A stretch of DNA of 64,000 nucleotides from positions 362,636-426,635 of the forward strand of contig NWQL01000004.1 in the NCBI GenBank assembly GCA_002798175.1, given 5' to 3'. The position numbers were made by a program, and so were the translations under genes. The DNA comes from Lysobacteraceae bacterium NML91-0213. Its GTDB lineage: Bacteria; Pseudomonadota; Gammaproteobacteria; Xanthomonadales; Xanthomonadaceae. Below the pieces are notes generated by a model. That model made no database searches, was not told where the DNA came from, and was given only the letters and a program-made list of their open reading frames with translations. Positions 47,828 to 57,408 of this stretch are shown piece by piece (position 1 is the stretch's first letter; every line of letters starts with the position of its first letter).

Positions 47828-50572
47828 TCAACCGGTGTTCTGGATGCCGGCGGCGATGCCGTTGACGGTGGCGATCAGTGCACGCAGCGTGTCGTCGTCG
47901 GCGCTGCCGTCGGCACGCCAGCGCTGCAGCAGCTCGACCTGCAGCAGGCTGATCGGATCCACGTAGGGATTGCGCAGGCGGATCGACAGGCCCAGGCGAT
48001 AGTCGTCGCCGAGCAGCTCGTCGCGCTGCTTGATCGCGAGGATCGCATCGCGGGTGCGCTGGAACTCGCCTGCAATGTCGTCGAACATCGGTGCGTGCAG
48101 GTCGCCGGCCAGGCGGGAGTAGCGCTCGAAGATATCGAGGTCGGACTTCGCCAGCAGCATCTCGATGTCGTCGAGGGTGGCGGCGAAGAACGGCCAGTCG
48201 CGCGCCATCTCCTGCAGCGGCACGACGCCCCACTGCGCGATGCCCTGCGCCAGCGCGGTGCCCACGCCGTACCAGCCGGTCAGGCCGGAACGGTTCTGCG
48301 ACCACGCGAACACCCACGGGATCGCCCGCAGGTTGCCGACTCCGCCCTCGCGGCGCCGCGAGGGCCGCGAGCCGATCTGCAGCCGCTCGATCACGTCGAT
48401 CGGGGTGGCGGCGCGGAAGTACGCCACGAAGTCCGGATGCTCGTGCACCAGCCTGCGGTAGCGCGTACGCGAGCTCTGCGCGAGCTCCGCCATCCGCGCG
48501 CGCCACTGCTCCTCGCGTGCATCGGCCGCCCGCGGCCGCAGCGTCGCGCGCAGTACCGCGGCGGTGGTCTGTTCAAGATTGCGCAACGCCAGTGCGCGGA
48601 TGCCGTACTTGCGGTGGATCACCTCGCCCTGCTCGGTCACCCGCAGGTGGCCGTCGATCGAGCCGCGGGGCGCGGCGATGATCGCGCGCCCGGTCTTGCC
48701 GCCGCCGCGGCTCACCGAGCCGCCGCGGCCATGGAAGAACACGATGGCGATGCCGGCCTCGCGGGCCAGCGCCACCAGTTCGGCCTGGGTGCGCTGCAGC
48801 GCCCAGCGCGAGGCCAGTACGCCACCATCCTTGGTGCTGTCCGAATAGCCCAGCATCACCGTCTGCCGCTGGGCGCGCGCGGCGAGATGGGCGCGGTACA
48901 CAGGATCGGCGAACAGCGCGCGCATCACCGCCGGGGCCGCCTGCAGGTCGTCGACGGTCTCGAACAGCGGGGCGACGTCGAGCGGCACCGCGCCGTCCTC
49001 GACGCAGCCGGCCAGCCGCGCCAGCGCCAGCACCGCCAGCGCATCGGCCGCACTGCGGCTCATGCTGACGATGTACGGGCCGAATGCATGTTCGCCGTAG
49101 CGCGCACGCGCTTCGCGCACCGCGCCAAACACCGCGAGACTGCGCGCGGTGGTGTCATCCGGCGGGGTGTCGGGCACGGCCCCGCCGAGCCAGCGGTGCA
49201 GGGCGGCAATGCGCCGTTCCAGCGGGCGGGCGGCCCAGTCGGCATCGCCCAGCAGTTGCGCGAGGGCGGCGTCGTGCACCGCGGAATCCTGGCGCAGGTC
49301 CAGCCGCGCAAGATGGAAGCCGAAGCTGCGCACGCGCAGGCGCACCCGCTCGAGCGCATGCAGTCCGGCATGGTCGCCGCGGTGGGCGCGCAGGCTGCCG
49401 GCGATGAGGTCGAGGTCCGCCAGCAGTTCGCCGGCGGTGTCATAGCCGTTGGGCGCGCCCTGCGCGGTGGCCTCCAGGCGCGCGCGCATCAGGTCGAGCA
49501 GCTGGCGATACACCATGTCCACCTGGCGGGGCTTCAGCCGTCGCGCGGCGTCGGGCAGCAGCTCGCGGTACGCCTCGCGCCGCTGCACAACGGCGGCATC
49601 GATGCCGGCGCGCTCGCCGGTCTGGGTGAGGATGCGCATCAGCTTGCCGAGGTCGTTGGCGTAGTTGCCGATGACCTGCGCACGCTGCGCTTCCAGCGTG
49701 GCGAGGATGGTGTCGGCGCCGACGTTCGGATTGCCATCCATGTCGCCGCCGACCCAGGTGCCGAACTGCAGCACCACCGGCAACGGCAGCCGCTCGCCGT
49801 AAACCGCCTCGAGCGCCTCGCCGAACTCGCGGTAGTAGGTCGGCAGCACCCGGTACAGCACGTCGCCGAGGTAGTAGCCCACGTGCTCCATCTCGTCGAG
49901 CACGGTGGGCCGCGTCGGCGGCGCTTCCGAGGTCTGCCAGGCGGCGGTCAGCGCCTGGCGGATGCGCTCGACATCCACCGCGCGCTCGCCCGGCGTGCGG
50001 CCACGGTCGATGTCGGCGACCAGCCGGGCGACGATCTCGCGTTCCTTCTCCAGCAGCGCGCGGCGCATCGCCTCGGTGGGATGGGCGGTGAACACCGGCT
50101 CGATGCGCAGCCGCGGCAGCAGTGCGGCCACGTCATCCAGGCGGGTGCCTTCGTCGCGCAGCGCCGCGAGCACCGCATGCAGGCCACCGGGTTGCGGGGC
50201 GGCCGCTTCGCGCTGGTAGTCACGGCGGCGGCGGATCCGGTGCACCCGTTCGGCCAGGTTGATCGCGCCGAAGTACGCCGCGAACGCGCGCACCACGGCT
50301 TCGGCGTCCTGGAGCGGAATGCGCGCGAGGCGTTCGGCCAGGTCGGCAACGGGCAGCGAGGCCTCGCGCCGTGCGATCGCCGCGCGCCGTACGCCTTCCA
50401 CCTGTTCCAGCAGCGCCGGCGAGCCCTGCTCGGCAAGCATGTCTCCCACCAGCGCGCCGAGTCGGCGCACGTCGTCGCGCAGCAGGGTGTCGGTGTCGGC
50501 GAACCCGATCGGTTCGCGGATGTCGTCGTCGTCGGGGGCGCGCTGCGGCGCGATCGTCGTGGAGGCGTGCAT
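47828..50572 (-). CDS. ppc: Phosphoenolpyruvate carboxylase
   Basis: A 914-residue enzyme carboxylating PEP to oxaloacetate, refilling the TCA cycle. Catalytic motifs FTAHPTEA, GYSDSTKDGG and FHGRGGSVSRGGGK are intact, and the protein ends QNTG, the conserved C-terminus. Full length for the family. Preceded on the minus strand by the gshA-ferritin-like pair. Confidence 0.96.
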   Translation of the reverse strand: MHASTTIAPQRAPDDDDIREPIGFADTDTLLRDDVRRLGALVGDMLAEQGSPALLEQVEGVRRAAIARREASLPVADLAERLARIPLQDAEAVVRAFAAYFGAINLAERVHRIRRRRDYQREAAAPQPGGLHAVLAALRDEGTRLDDVAALLPRLRIEPVFTAHPTEAMRRALLEKEREIVARLVADIDRGRTPGERAVDVERIRQALTAAWQTSEAPPTRPTVLDEMEHVGYYLGDVLYRVLPTYYREFGEALEAVYGERLPLPVVLQFGTWVGGDMDGNPNVGADTILATLEAQRAQVIGNYANDLGKLMRILTQTGERAGIDAAVVQRREAYRELLPDAARRLKPRQVDMVYRQLLDLMRARLEATAQGAPNGYDTAGELLADLDLIAGSLRAHRGDHAGLHALERVRLRVRSFGFHLARLDLRQDSAVHDAALAQLLGDADWAARPLERRIAALHRWLGGAVPDTPPDDTTARSLAVFGAVREARARYGEHAFGPYIVSMSRSAADALAVLALARLAGCVEDGAVPLDVAPLFETVDDLQAAPAVMRALFADPVYRAHLAARAQRQTVMLGYSDSTKDGGVLASRWALQRTQAELVALAREAGIAIVFFHGRGGSVSRGGGKTGRAIIAAPRGSIDGHLRVTEQGEVIHRKYGIRALALRNLEQTTAAVLRATLRPRAADAREEQWRARMAELAQSSRTRYRRLVHEHPDFVAYFRAATPIDVIERLQIGSRPSRRREGGVGNLRAIPWVFAWSQNRSGLTGWYGVGTALAQGIAQWGVVPLQEMARDWPFFAATLDDIEMLLAKSDLDIFERYSRLAGDLHAPMFDDIAGEFQRTRDAILAIKQRDELLGDDYRLGLSIRLRNPYVDPISLLQVELLQRWRADGSADDDTLRALIATVNGIAAGIQNTG

Positions 50573-50622
50573 GCCCGAAGGCTACACGCTCGGCCCGCCC
50601 CCACGACGTGCAGGGATGAGGA

Positions 50623-51261
50623 TCAGACCCCCGATTCCTCGGCCAGTGCGGTGGCCATCCACTGGCGCACGGTGGCCTCATGCCGTTGCTCGGCGGCCAG
50701 CGCCCCGGTGAGCTGCGCGGCCAGTTCGTCCTGGCCGAACCGGTTCGCCAGATCGATCAGCAGTTCCCATGAGGCGTTGTCGATGACCTCGGCGGCCAGC
50801 AGCGTGGACAGCGCCTGGGCAATGGTCAGCCTTGGCTCGCCCATGGCCTGCACCAGGCCCGTGCCCTGCACCCCGGTGACGTCGGCACACGGCGTCATCG
50901 CGGTGGGATCGCCCCCCGGGGTTTCGATGGCCGCGGCCAGCATCAGGTAGTGCGAGTGCTCCTCGTCGCGGATCTCGCGCACGCCCTCGATGGTCATGCC
51001 CGCCGGCAGTGCCGGGGCCACTGCCACTTTCTGCAGCATCATGTCGTAGAGGCGGACGCCGGTCCGTTCGAACGCGGCGCGCTCGGCGATCCTGTCCAGC
51101 AGCACATGCATCTTCTTGCCGGCCAGCGCCTTCATCGCGGTGCCGGCCATTCCGCGCAATGTCGGCGGGGGCGGCATCGAGCCGACCGGCCCGGCCTCGA
51201 GCAGGTACGAGGCACGCAGCGCCACCGCGTCGACCCCCGGTGCCGGCAGTGCCGCGGCCAC
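50623..51261 (-). CDS. Ferritin-like domain protein
   Basis: A 212-residue helical protein with carboxylate/His pairs of a ferritin-like di-metal site: ERTGVRLYDMM, IRDEEHSHYLML and AEQRHEATVRQW. The start is a GTG at 51261. It lies 17 bases after gshA on the same strand and may be co-transcribed, which suggests an oxidative-stress or iron-handling role; this is inference. Confidence 0.75.
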   Translation of the reverse strand: MAAALPAPGVDAVALRASYLLEAGPVGSMPPPPTLRGMAGTAMKALAGKKMHVLLDRIAERAAFERTGVRLYDMMLQKVAVAPALPAGMTIEGVREIRDEEHSHYLMLAAAIETPGGDPTAMTPCADVTGVQGTGLVQAMGEPRLTIAQALSTLLAAEVIDNASWELLIDLANRFGQDELAAQLTGALAAEQRHEATVRQWMATALAEESGV

Positions 51262-51278
51262 GCGGCGGGGAACCCGGA

Positions 51279-52643
51279 TCAGTAGGCGAACTCGCGGAAC
51301 ACGCGGTCGATATCACCGCCCCATTCGCCGTGGAACAGTTCCAGCTTGCGCTCGGCCGGAGTCTGCCCGGCCTCGGCCAGTTCGATCAGCGGCTCGAGGA
51401 AGCGCACCTCGTCGATATCCTGGGCGTTGCGGCGGTCGCGCCGGCGCAGGCCCCCGGCAGTGATCCTGAGCGCCTCGATGGCGAGTTCGCGCACGCTGTG
51501 GCCACGGAACGGCGTCGCCAGCGCGGTGCGTGGCACGCTGTCGCGCAGCGCATGCCGCTCGGCGCGGGTGAAGTCACGCACCAGGTCCCAGGCGGCGTCG
51601 AGCGCGGCATCGTCGTAGAGCAGCCCCACCCAGAACGCGGGCAGCGCGCACAGGCGGTTCCACGGGCCGCCATCGGCGCCACGCATCTCGAGGTACTTCT
51701 TCAGCCGCACCTCGGGAAACGCGGTGGTCATGTGGTCGGCCCAGTCGCGCATCGTGGGCAGCTCGCCTTCAAGGCCCGGCAGCTCGCCACGCAGGAAGGC
51801 GCGGAAGCTCTGCCCGCTGGCATCGTGGTAGACGCCGTCGCGGTAGGCGAAGTACATCGGCACGTCGAGGATGTAGTCGACATAGCGCTCGTAGCCGAAG
51901 CCGTCCTCGAACACGAAATCGAGCATGCCGGTGCGGTCGGGATCGGTGTCGGTCCAGATATGCGACCGGTAGCTCAGGTACCCGTTGGGCCTGCCCTCGG
52001 TGAACGGGGAATCGGCGAACAGCGCGGTGGCGATCGGCTGCAGCGCCAGCGCCACGCGGAACTTCTTCACCATGTCCGCTTCGGTGATGTAGTCCAGGTT
52101 GACCTGCACGGTGCAGGTGCGGGTCATCATGTCGAGGCCGAGGCCGCCGACCTTCGGCATGTATTCGCGCATGATCCGGTAGCGGCCCTTGGGCATCCAG
52201 GGCATCTCGTCGCGGCGCCACTTCGGCTGGAAGCCCATGCCGAGGAAGCCCAGCCGCAACTCGTCGGCGACGGCCTTGACCTCGAACAGGTGGTTGCCGA
52301 CCTCGCGGCAGGTCTCGTGGATGTCGAGCACCGGTGCACCGGACAGCTCCAGCTGCCCGGCCGGCTCCAGCGTCACCGATGCACCATCGCGCAGCAGTGC
52401 GACCGTGCGCCCGTTCTCGCGCACGGGTTCCCAGCCAAAACGGGTCAGGCCCTCCAGCAGGGCCTCGATGCCACGCTCGCCGTCGAAGGTGGGCGGGCGC
52501 AGGTCGTCGAGGCGGAAGCCGAACTTCTCGTGCTCGGTACCGATGCGCCAGTCCGACCGCGGCTTCTCGCCGGAGGCGATCTCCGCGGTCAGGTCGCGCG
52601 GGTCGAGGATCGGGGCATCGGGGGAAGGACGGGAAGTGGGCAC
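51279..52643 (-). CDS. gshA: Glutamate-cysteine ligase, plant/proteobacterial type
   Basis: A 454-residue enzyme for the first step of glutathione synthesis, of the plant-like class used in alphaproteobacteria and Xanthomonas. Typical segments: [42 protein letters not shown] and [15 protein letters not shown] place the start at a GTG (52643) close to family sequence; an ATG at 52688 is possible. TATAGT upstream near 52705-52710 on the minus strand may be its -10. Confidence 0.93.
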   Translation of the reverse strand: MPTSRPSPDAPILDPRDLTAEIASGEKPRSDWRIGTEHEKFGFRLDDLRPPTFDGERGIEALLEGLTRFGWEPVRENGRTVALLRDGASVTLEPAGQLELSGAPVLDIHETCREVGNHLFEVKAVADELRLGFLGMGFQPKWRRDEMPWMPKGRYRIMREYMPKVGGLGLDMMTRTCTVQVNLDYITEADMVKKFRVALALQPIATALFADSPFTEGRPNGYLSYRSHIWTDTDPDRTGMLDFVFEDGFGYERYVDYILDVPMYFAYRDGVYHDASGQSFRAFLRGELPGLEGELPTMRDWADHMTTAFPEVRLKKYLEMRGADGGPWNRLCALPAFWVGLLYDDAALDAAWDLVRDFTRAERHALRDSVPRTALATPFRGHSVRELAIEALRITAGGLRRRDRRNAQDIDEVRFLEPLIELAEAGQTPAERKLELFHGEWGGDIDRVFREFAY

Positions 52644-52812
52644 GTGGCGGAGGCTCGTCGACGCTTGCAGGACGCGCACTGCCGGCACGTCGCGGGGGCG
52701 CCACTATATCCCGCGGCGCCGCACCCACCGCGTACGCGCGTGGCCCGCTGCGTCACCGGCAACGCCACAATCGCCCGCGCGCAATCGATGGCATCGCCCG
52801 CCGGTGCGCCGC

Positions 52813-53430
52813 TCAGGCGGCCGGCGGCAATCCCAGCCAGCCGTTGACCGCGCCGCAGGCCTCATCGATGCCGAGCTTGTGCAGCGCCGAGAACGTCTGC
52901 ACCGAGACCGAGTCGCCATAGGCCTGCTTGAGGTCGCGACGCACCTGCAGCAGCACGTTGCCGGAGCCGCCACGACCGAGCTTGTCGGCCTTGGTCAGCA
53001 GCACGTGCGCGGGCAGGCCGCGTTCGACCGCGTAGCCGAGCATCTGGCGGTCGTAGTCACGCAGCGGATGGCGGATGTCCATCACCACCACCAGTCCGCG
53101 CAACGCCTGGCGGTGCGCGAAATAGCCGGCGATGAACGCCTGCCAGTGCGCCTGCAGGTCCTTGGGCACCTTGGCGTAGCCGTAACCCGGCAGGTCGACC
53201 AGGTGGCGGTCCTCGTGGGGCTCGACCTGGAAGAACACGAGCTGCTGGGTGCGACCCGGAGTCTTGGACACCCGCGCCAGCGCATTCTGCTGGCACATCG
53301 CGTTGAGGGCGCTGGACTTGCCCGCGTTGGAGCGACCGGCGAAGGCGACCTCGTAACCGATGTCGGGCGGAAGCTGGGCGGGGGTGTGCGCCGCCAGCCG
53401 GTAACGGGAGCGGGCAAGAAAGTTGGTCAT
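52813..53430 (-). CDS. engB: Ribosome biogenesis GTPase EngB/YihA
   Basis: A 205-residue GTPase: G1 GRSNAGKSS, G2 TPGRTQ, G3 DLPGYGYA and G4 TKADK, all intact. Needed for large-subunit ribosome assembly in other bacteria. Divergent from cytochrome c4, a typical Xanthomonadaceae arrangement. Start ATG at 53430. Confidence 0.95.
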   Translation of the reverse strand: MTNFLARSRYRLAAHTPAQLPPDIGYEVAFAGRSNAGKSSALNAMCQQNALARVSKTPGRTQQLVFFQVEPHEDRHLVDLPGYGYAKVPKDLQAHWQAFIAGYFAHRQALRGLVVVMDIRHPLRDYDRQMLGYAVERGLPAHVLLTKADKLGRGGSGNVLLQVRRDLKQAYGDSVSVQTFSALHKLGIDEACGAVNGWLGLPPAA

Positions 53431-53508
53431 GGGCGATAGGATCGCACGGGCGTTGCCGGGCCGCCTGTTTTTCCCGCCTGCGCGTCCCGCTTGCACCGCA
53501 GGCGACGT

Positions 53509-53538
53509 TTGACCCCGGTCGCGGCACGCGTCGATAAT
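53509..53538 (+). promoter_or_regulatory. Sigma-70 promoter for cytochrome c4
   Basis: TTGACC (53509-53514), an 18-base spacer and GATAAT (53533-53538), 52 bases before the cytochrome c4 start. Confidence 0.6.
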
Positions 53539-53590
53539 TCGGCGATCCCGGGCGCGTTCGCGTTCGATTCATGTTTGTCGGAGCCCAGCA

Positions 53591-54550
53591 ATGCGCCAAG
53601 CCCGCGTTTACGGAGTCGCCGGCCTCGCCGCCCTCGTCATGGGTGCCGTGGCCTTCGCACAGTCGACCGCGGTGCCGTTGCCGGAGGAAGCGCCCGTACA
53701 GGCCGCGCCGCTGGAGGACAACGCGGTTGCCGAGCTGGCCGAAACCCGGTGGGGCGATCCCCAGCGTGGCGCCACCCTGGCCGGCACCTGCGCCGCGTGC
53801 CATGGCCTCGACGGCAACAGCGTGGTGCGCGAGATCTACCCGAGCATCGCCGGACAGAACGAGCCCTACATGGCCCGCCAGCTGGCGCTGTTCAAGAGCG
53901 GCGAGCGGCCCAGCCCGATCATGCAGCCGTTCGCGCAGATGCTTTCGGCGCAGGACATGCGCGACGTCGGCGCGTACTACTCGATGCAGTCGGCAGGCGC
54001 CGGCATTGCCGACGATGGCGTGGTCACCGCCGGTGACTATGAAGGCATGAAGTTCTACGAGGTCGGCCAGCAGATCTATCGCGGTGGCGATACCGCGCGC
54101 CAGATCCCGGCCTGCATGGCCTGCCACGGCCCCACCGGCGCCGGCATGCCGGGCCCGTCGTACCCCCACGTGGCGGGCCAGCCGGCGTGGTACACCGCTC
54201 GCCGCCTGCAGGAATTCCGCGACGGCACCACCGGCGAGCGCGACACCCGCATGTTCCAGATCATGCACACCATCGCCCAGCCGCTGAGCGACGAGGAGAT
54301 CCAGGCGCTGGCCAGCTACCTGGAAGGCCTGCACCCGCGTCCGGATGCGGCGACGCGCGCGCAGATGGCACAGCTCCAGGGCGCGGCGCCGCAGGCGGCG
54401 ACGCCGCCGGAAACGCCCGGCACGATGGGCGTCGACGGGCGCACCCTCGACCCCGCCGAGGCCGGCAACCCGCCCGCGGGCGCGCCGGGTTCGCCGGAAG
54501 CCAGCGGCATCGATCCGCAGCAGTCGGCGGAGCCCGTCCAGCAGCAGTGA
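53591..54550 (+). CDS. Dihaem cytochrome c4
   Basis: A 319-residue periplasmic electron carrier with signal peptide (cleaved near AFA-Q, residue 23) and two c-type haem sites, CAACH (Cys67, Cys70, His71) and CMACH (Cys175, Cys178, His179), with Met ligands in the following helices. The Pro/Ala/Glu-rich last ~60 residues exceed the usual length and look disordered. Donates electrons to terminal oxidases. Followed by a terminator and two DsbA genes. Confidence 0.92.
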   Translation: MRQARVYGVAGLAALVMGAVAFAQSTAVPLPEEAPVQAAPLEDNAVAELAETRWGDPQRGATLAGTCAACHGLDGNSVVREIYPSIAGQNEPYMARQLALFKSGERPSPIMQPFAQMLSAQDMRDVGAYYSMQSAGAGIADDGVVTAGDYEGMKFYEVGQQIYRGGDTARQIPACMACHGPTGAGMPGPSYPHVAGQPAWYTARRLQEFRDGTTGERDTRMFQIMHTIAQPLSDEEIQALASYLEGLHPRPDAATRAQMAQLQGAAPQAATPPETPGTMGVDGRTLDPAEAGNPPAGAPGSPEASGIDPQQSAEPVQQQ

Positions 54551-54601
54551 GCGATGTCACCGCCCGGCGCCCGGGCGCGGTCGACGATCCGCAAACCGAA
54601 G

Positions 54602-54632
54602 CGCCGGCCGTGGCCCCACGCGCCGGCGTTTT
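54602..54632 (+). terminator. Terminator after cytochrome c4
   Basis: CGCCGGCCGTGG and CCACGCGCCGGCG pair with one bulge, followed by TTTTC. Confidence 0.75.
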
Positions 54633-54683
54633 CATTCCGCGTCCATCGACGCGCACCGCGCCCCCTCGTTCCGGAGTGCCCAG

Positions 54684-55331
54684 ATGCATCGTTCCCGCCG
54701 GCTGCTGAACTGTCTCGTCGCGCTCTGCCTGCTGCTCGCCGCGTCGTTCGCATCCGCCCATGAAGGCCATGCGCCGGTGGAAGGCGTCGACTACGTGCGC
54801 ATCCCCGACGGGCGCCCGCTGGCGCCGGCCGACGGCAGGATCGAAGTGGTGGAGATCTTCTCGTATGCCTGTGGCCACTGCGCGGACCTGCATCCACTGA
54901 TCGAGCCCTGGCAGCGTGCACTGCCGGCCGACGTGCGTTTTCACTACCTGCCGGTGGCGTACCAGCCGGACGACGCCTTCGCCACCGCCTATTTCGCCGC
55001 CGAGGCCATCGGTGCGCTGGAGCAGACCCACGCCGCGACCTTCGAGGCGATGCACCGCGCGCGCCGCCTGCCGCGCAACGCCACCACCGCCGAACTCGCC
55101 TGGTTCTACCAGCAGCTGGGGGTGGACCGGACGCGCCTGGACGCGGCGATGGCCAGCCCGCAGACCCGGCAGAAACTGAACGATGCGCGCGATTTCCTGC
55201 TGCGCAGTGGCGCGCAGGGCACCCCCACCCTCATCATCAACGGCCGTTACCGGGTGCAGGCGCGCAGCCTGCGCGGGCTGCTGCACACGGCCGAGCAGTT
55301 GATCGCCGCCGAGCGCCAGGCCGGCGGCTGA
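54684..55331 (+). CDS. Thiol:disulfide interchange protein DsbA
   Basis: A 215-residue periplasmic oxidase with signal peptide (cleavage near residue 25, ASA-H), thioredoxin fold with active site CGHC (Cys63-Cys66) and cis-Pro in GTPTLII. Introduces disulfides into exported proteins. First of two adjacent paralogues; 133 bases after cytochrome c4. Confidence 0.9.
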   Translation: MHRSRRLLNCLVALCLLLAASFASAHEGHAPVEGVDYVRIPDGRPLAPADGRIEVVEIFSYACGHCADLHPLIEPWQRALPADVRFHYLPVAYQPDDAFATAYFAAEAIGALEQTHAATFEAMHRARRLPRNATTAELAWFYQQLGVDRTRLDAAMASPQTRQKLNDARDFLLRSGAQGTPTLIINGRYRVQARSLRGLLHTAEQLIAAERQAGG

Positions 55332-55374
55332 GCCGCTCCATCCCCTCCTTCTCGAGCCGAGGTCCTTCACGCTT

Positions 55375-56211
55375 ATGAGCACGTCACGCATCCTTGTTTC
55401 CCTGCTGCTGGCCACCGCCCTGGCCGCCTGTGGCGACCGCGACCCGGCCGGCGCCAGCACCGATACCGGCACCGGCTCCACCGCCGGGACCAGCACAGAC
55501 GCGAGCCCCGCCCCCACCCAGGACACCGCGGCCGACACCGGCGCGCCGGTCTCCACGGACGCCGCTGCCGCTGACGCTGCCGATCCCGCCGCCGACGCCC
55601 AGGCCACGGGCCCGGCGCCCGTCGCCACGCCGCCGCAGGGCCCGGCCCCGGTCGAGGGCACCGACTTCGCCACCATCGCCAACGGCCAGCCGTTCCAGCC
55701 GCTCAACGGCCAGATCGAGGTGGTGGAGGTGTTCGGTTACACGTGCCCCGCCTGCGCCTCCTTCGAGCCGCTGTTCTCGGCATGGAAGAAGCGCCAGCCG
55801 GCCGACGTGCGGGTGACCCCGCTGGCCGCACCGTTCGGCGGCTTCTGGATGCCGTATGCGCGTGCGTTCTACACCGCCGAATCGATGGGCCTGGTCGATC
55901 GCACCCACGTGCCGATGTTCGAGGCCATCCACGTGCAGCGCAGCCTGCCGGTGCAGAACGTCAGCGACCAGCAGATCGCCGGCTTCTATGCCAATCACGG
56001 CGCCGATGCCGCACAGTTCGCCAGCACCATGCAGAGCTTCACCGTCAACGCCAAGCTCAAGCGTGCCGAGCAGTTCATCGGCCGCGCCGGCGTGGAAGCC
56101 ACCCCGACCCTGGTGGTCAACGGCAAGTACCGCGTGATCGGCGGCCGCTCGTTCGAGGAGCAGCTCAACACCGTCGATCACCTGGTCGCGCGGGAACGCG
56201 CCGCGCGCTGA
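55375..56211 (+). CDS. DsbA-like lipoprotein with CPAC active site
   Basis: A 278-residue paralogue of the previous gene: lipobox ALAAC (Cys19), a ~70-residue Asp/Ala/Thr/Pro-rich linker that would tether it, then a DsbA domain with CPAC (Cys124-Cys127) and TPTLVV. The changed dipeptide (Pro-Ala rather than Gly-His) should alter redox potential. Pairing of a soluble and an anchored DsbA is usual in Xanthomonadaceae. 43 bases after the first dsbA. Confidence 0.87.
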   Translation: MSTSRILVSLLLATALAACGDRDPAGASTDTGTGSTAGTSTDASPAPTQDTAADTGAPVSTDAAAADAADPAADAQATGPAPVATPPQGPAPVEGTDFATIANGQPFQPLNGQIEVVEVFGYTCPACASFEPLFSAWKKRQPADVRVTPLAAPFGGFWMPYARAFYTAESMGLVDRTHVPMFEAIHVQRSLPVQNVSDQQIAGFYANHGADAAQFASTMQSFTVNAKLKRAEQFIGRAGVEATPTLVVNGKYRVIGGRSFEEQLNTVDHLVARERAAR

Positions 56212-56343
56212 GGTGGCTCCGCGGTGATGTCGCCACTGGCCGTGCACCGCACCACGCCCCGCGGGGCGGGTGCGGCCGTGCACGCTGCGCCGTCGTCACC
56301 CGACGCTGGCTACGGTGCGGGCGTCTCTCCAGACGCCCCGGTG

Positions 56344-57132
56344 ATGGCGATCGATCCTTCCACCCGCCGCCTGCGCCTGCTCAGTGCCAACATCCAGGCC
56401 GGTTCCAGCACGCGCCGCTACAGCGACTACGCCACCCGCAGCTGGTCGCACGTGCTGCCGGCCGGCAACAAGCGCTGGGCGCTCGACCAGATCGCCCAGC
56501 TGGCCGGCACCCATGACATCGTCGGCCTGCAGGAGGCCGACCCCGGCAGCTGGCGTTCCGGCTTCACCAACCAGACCCATTACCTCGCCGAGCGCGGCGG
56601 CTTCGACTGGTGGACCCACCAGCCCAACCGCAACGTCGCCAACCTCGCGTCCAGCGCCAACGGGCTGCTGGCGCGCATCGAGCCGGTGGAGGTGCAGTCG
56701 CATCCGCTGCCGGGGCGCATTTCCGGCCGCGGCATGCTGCTGGCGCGGTTCGGCGAGGGTGCCGAGGGCCTGAGCATCGCGGTGGCGCACCTGTCGCTGG
56801 GGGCGCAGTCGCGGCGTTCGCAGCTTTCGTTCATCGCCGAGCTGCTGCACGACCATCCCAACGCGGTGCTGATGGGCGACTTCAACTGCACCGCCGACAC
56901 CCCGGAAATGGACATCCTGTACCGCAACACCCGGCTGCAGCCGCCGTCGTGCGCGATCCACACCTTTCCCAGCTGGCGACCGGCCAAGGCCATCGACCAC
57001 GTGCTGGCGACCGGCTCGCTGGTCTGCAACGACATGCAGGCGATGCCGGCGGCGCTGTCGGACCACCTTGCGGTGTCGGTGGCGATGGACGTGCCGGTGG
57101 CCGCGCTGCAGTCGTCGCGCGACGCGGCGTAG
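56344..57132 (+). CDS. Endonuclease/exonuclease/phosphatase family protein
   Basis: A 262-residue protein of the exonuclease III/DNase I-like fold. Motifs: LLSANIQAGSS, VGLQEADPGS (catalytic Glu), MGDFNCTAD (Asp/Asn) and SDHLAVSVAM (Asp-His). Such proteins can be phosphodiesterases rather than nucleases. The frame is open from a GTG at 56224, but family sequence begins after the ATG at 56344. Followed by an inverted repeat element. Confidence 0.82.
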   Translation: MAIDPSTRRLRLLSANIQAGSSTRRYSDYATRSWSHVLPAGNKRWALDQIAQLAGTHDIVGLQEADPGSWRSGFTNQTHYLAERGGFDWWTHQPNRNVANLASSANGLLARIEPVEVQSHPLPGRISGRGMLLARFGEGAEGLSIAVAHLSLGAQSRRSQLSFIAELLHDHPNAVLMGDFNCTADTPEMDILYRNTRLQPPSCAIHTFPSWRPAKAIDHVLATGSLVCNDMQAMPAALSDHLAVSVAMDVPVAALQSSRDAA

Positions 57133-57135
57133 CGC

Positions 57136-57375
57136 GCCCTCATCCGCCCCTGCGGGGCACCTTCTCCCGCACGCGGGAGAACGGTGCAAGGCACGGCCCT
57201 TTCCAGCAATCGACGATGCAACGCCCACCCCTGCCCCGCACGTGCGAGGCGTCGAATCAGGGGCCGGCCCCGGGTCCGGATTGGGCCAGGCCCTTTTCCG
57301 CGGACGCGGTGAAGGATCCGGGCAGGCCCTTCTCCGGCCCGCGGGAGAAGGTGGCGCGGAGCGCCGGATGAGGGC
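57136..57375. repeat. Inverted-terminus intergenic repeat
   Basis: Both ends carry GCCCTCATCCG and its complement, continuing into imperfect ~35-base inverted termini (...CACCTTCTCCCGC / GCGGGAGAAGGTG...). Inner sequence has further small hairpins around TTCTCC/GGAGAA. It fills the gap between the convergent exonuclease and receptor genes and could terminate both. Sequences with this CTCATCCG...CTTCTCCC pattern are, as I recall, common intergenic repeats in Xanthomonadaceae and other proteobacteria. Confidence 0.75.
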
Positions 57376-57408
57376 AGCTCCGCGCGCACACTTCGTGCCT
57401 TGAATGCC

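Noticed and set aside
47090-50950. A 1286-codon open frame on the plus strand opposite ppc
   Set aside because: Antisense to a full-length, motif-complete ppc gene; no protein character.
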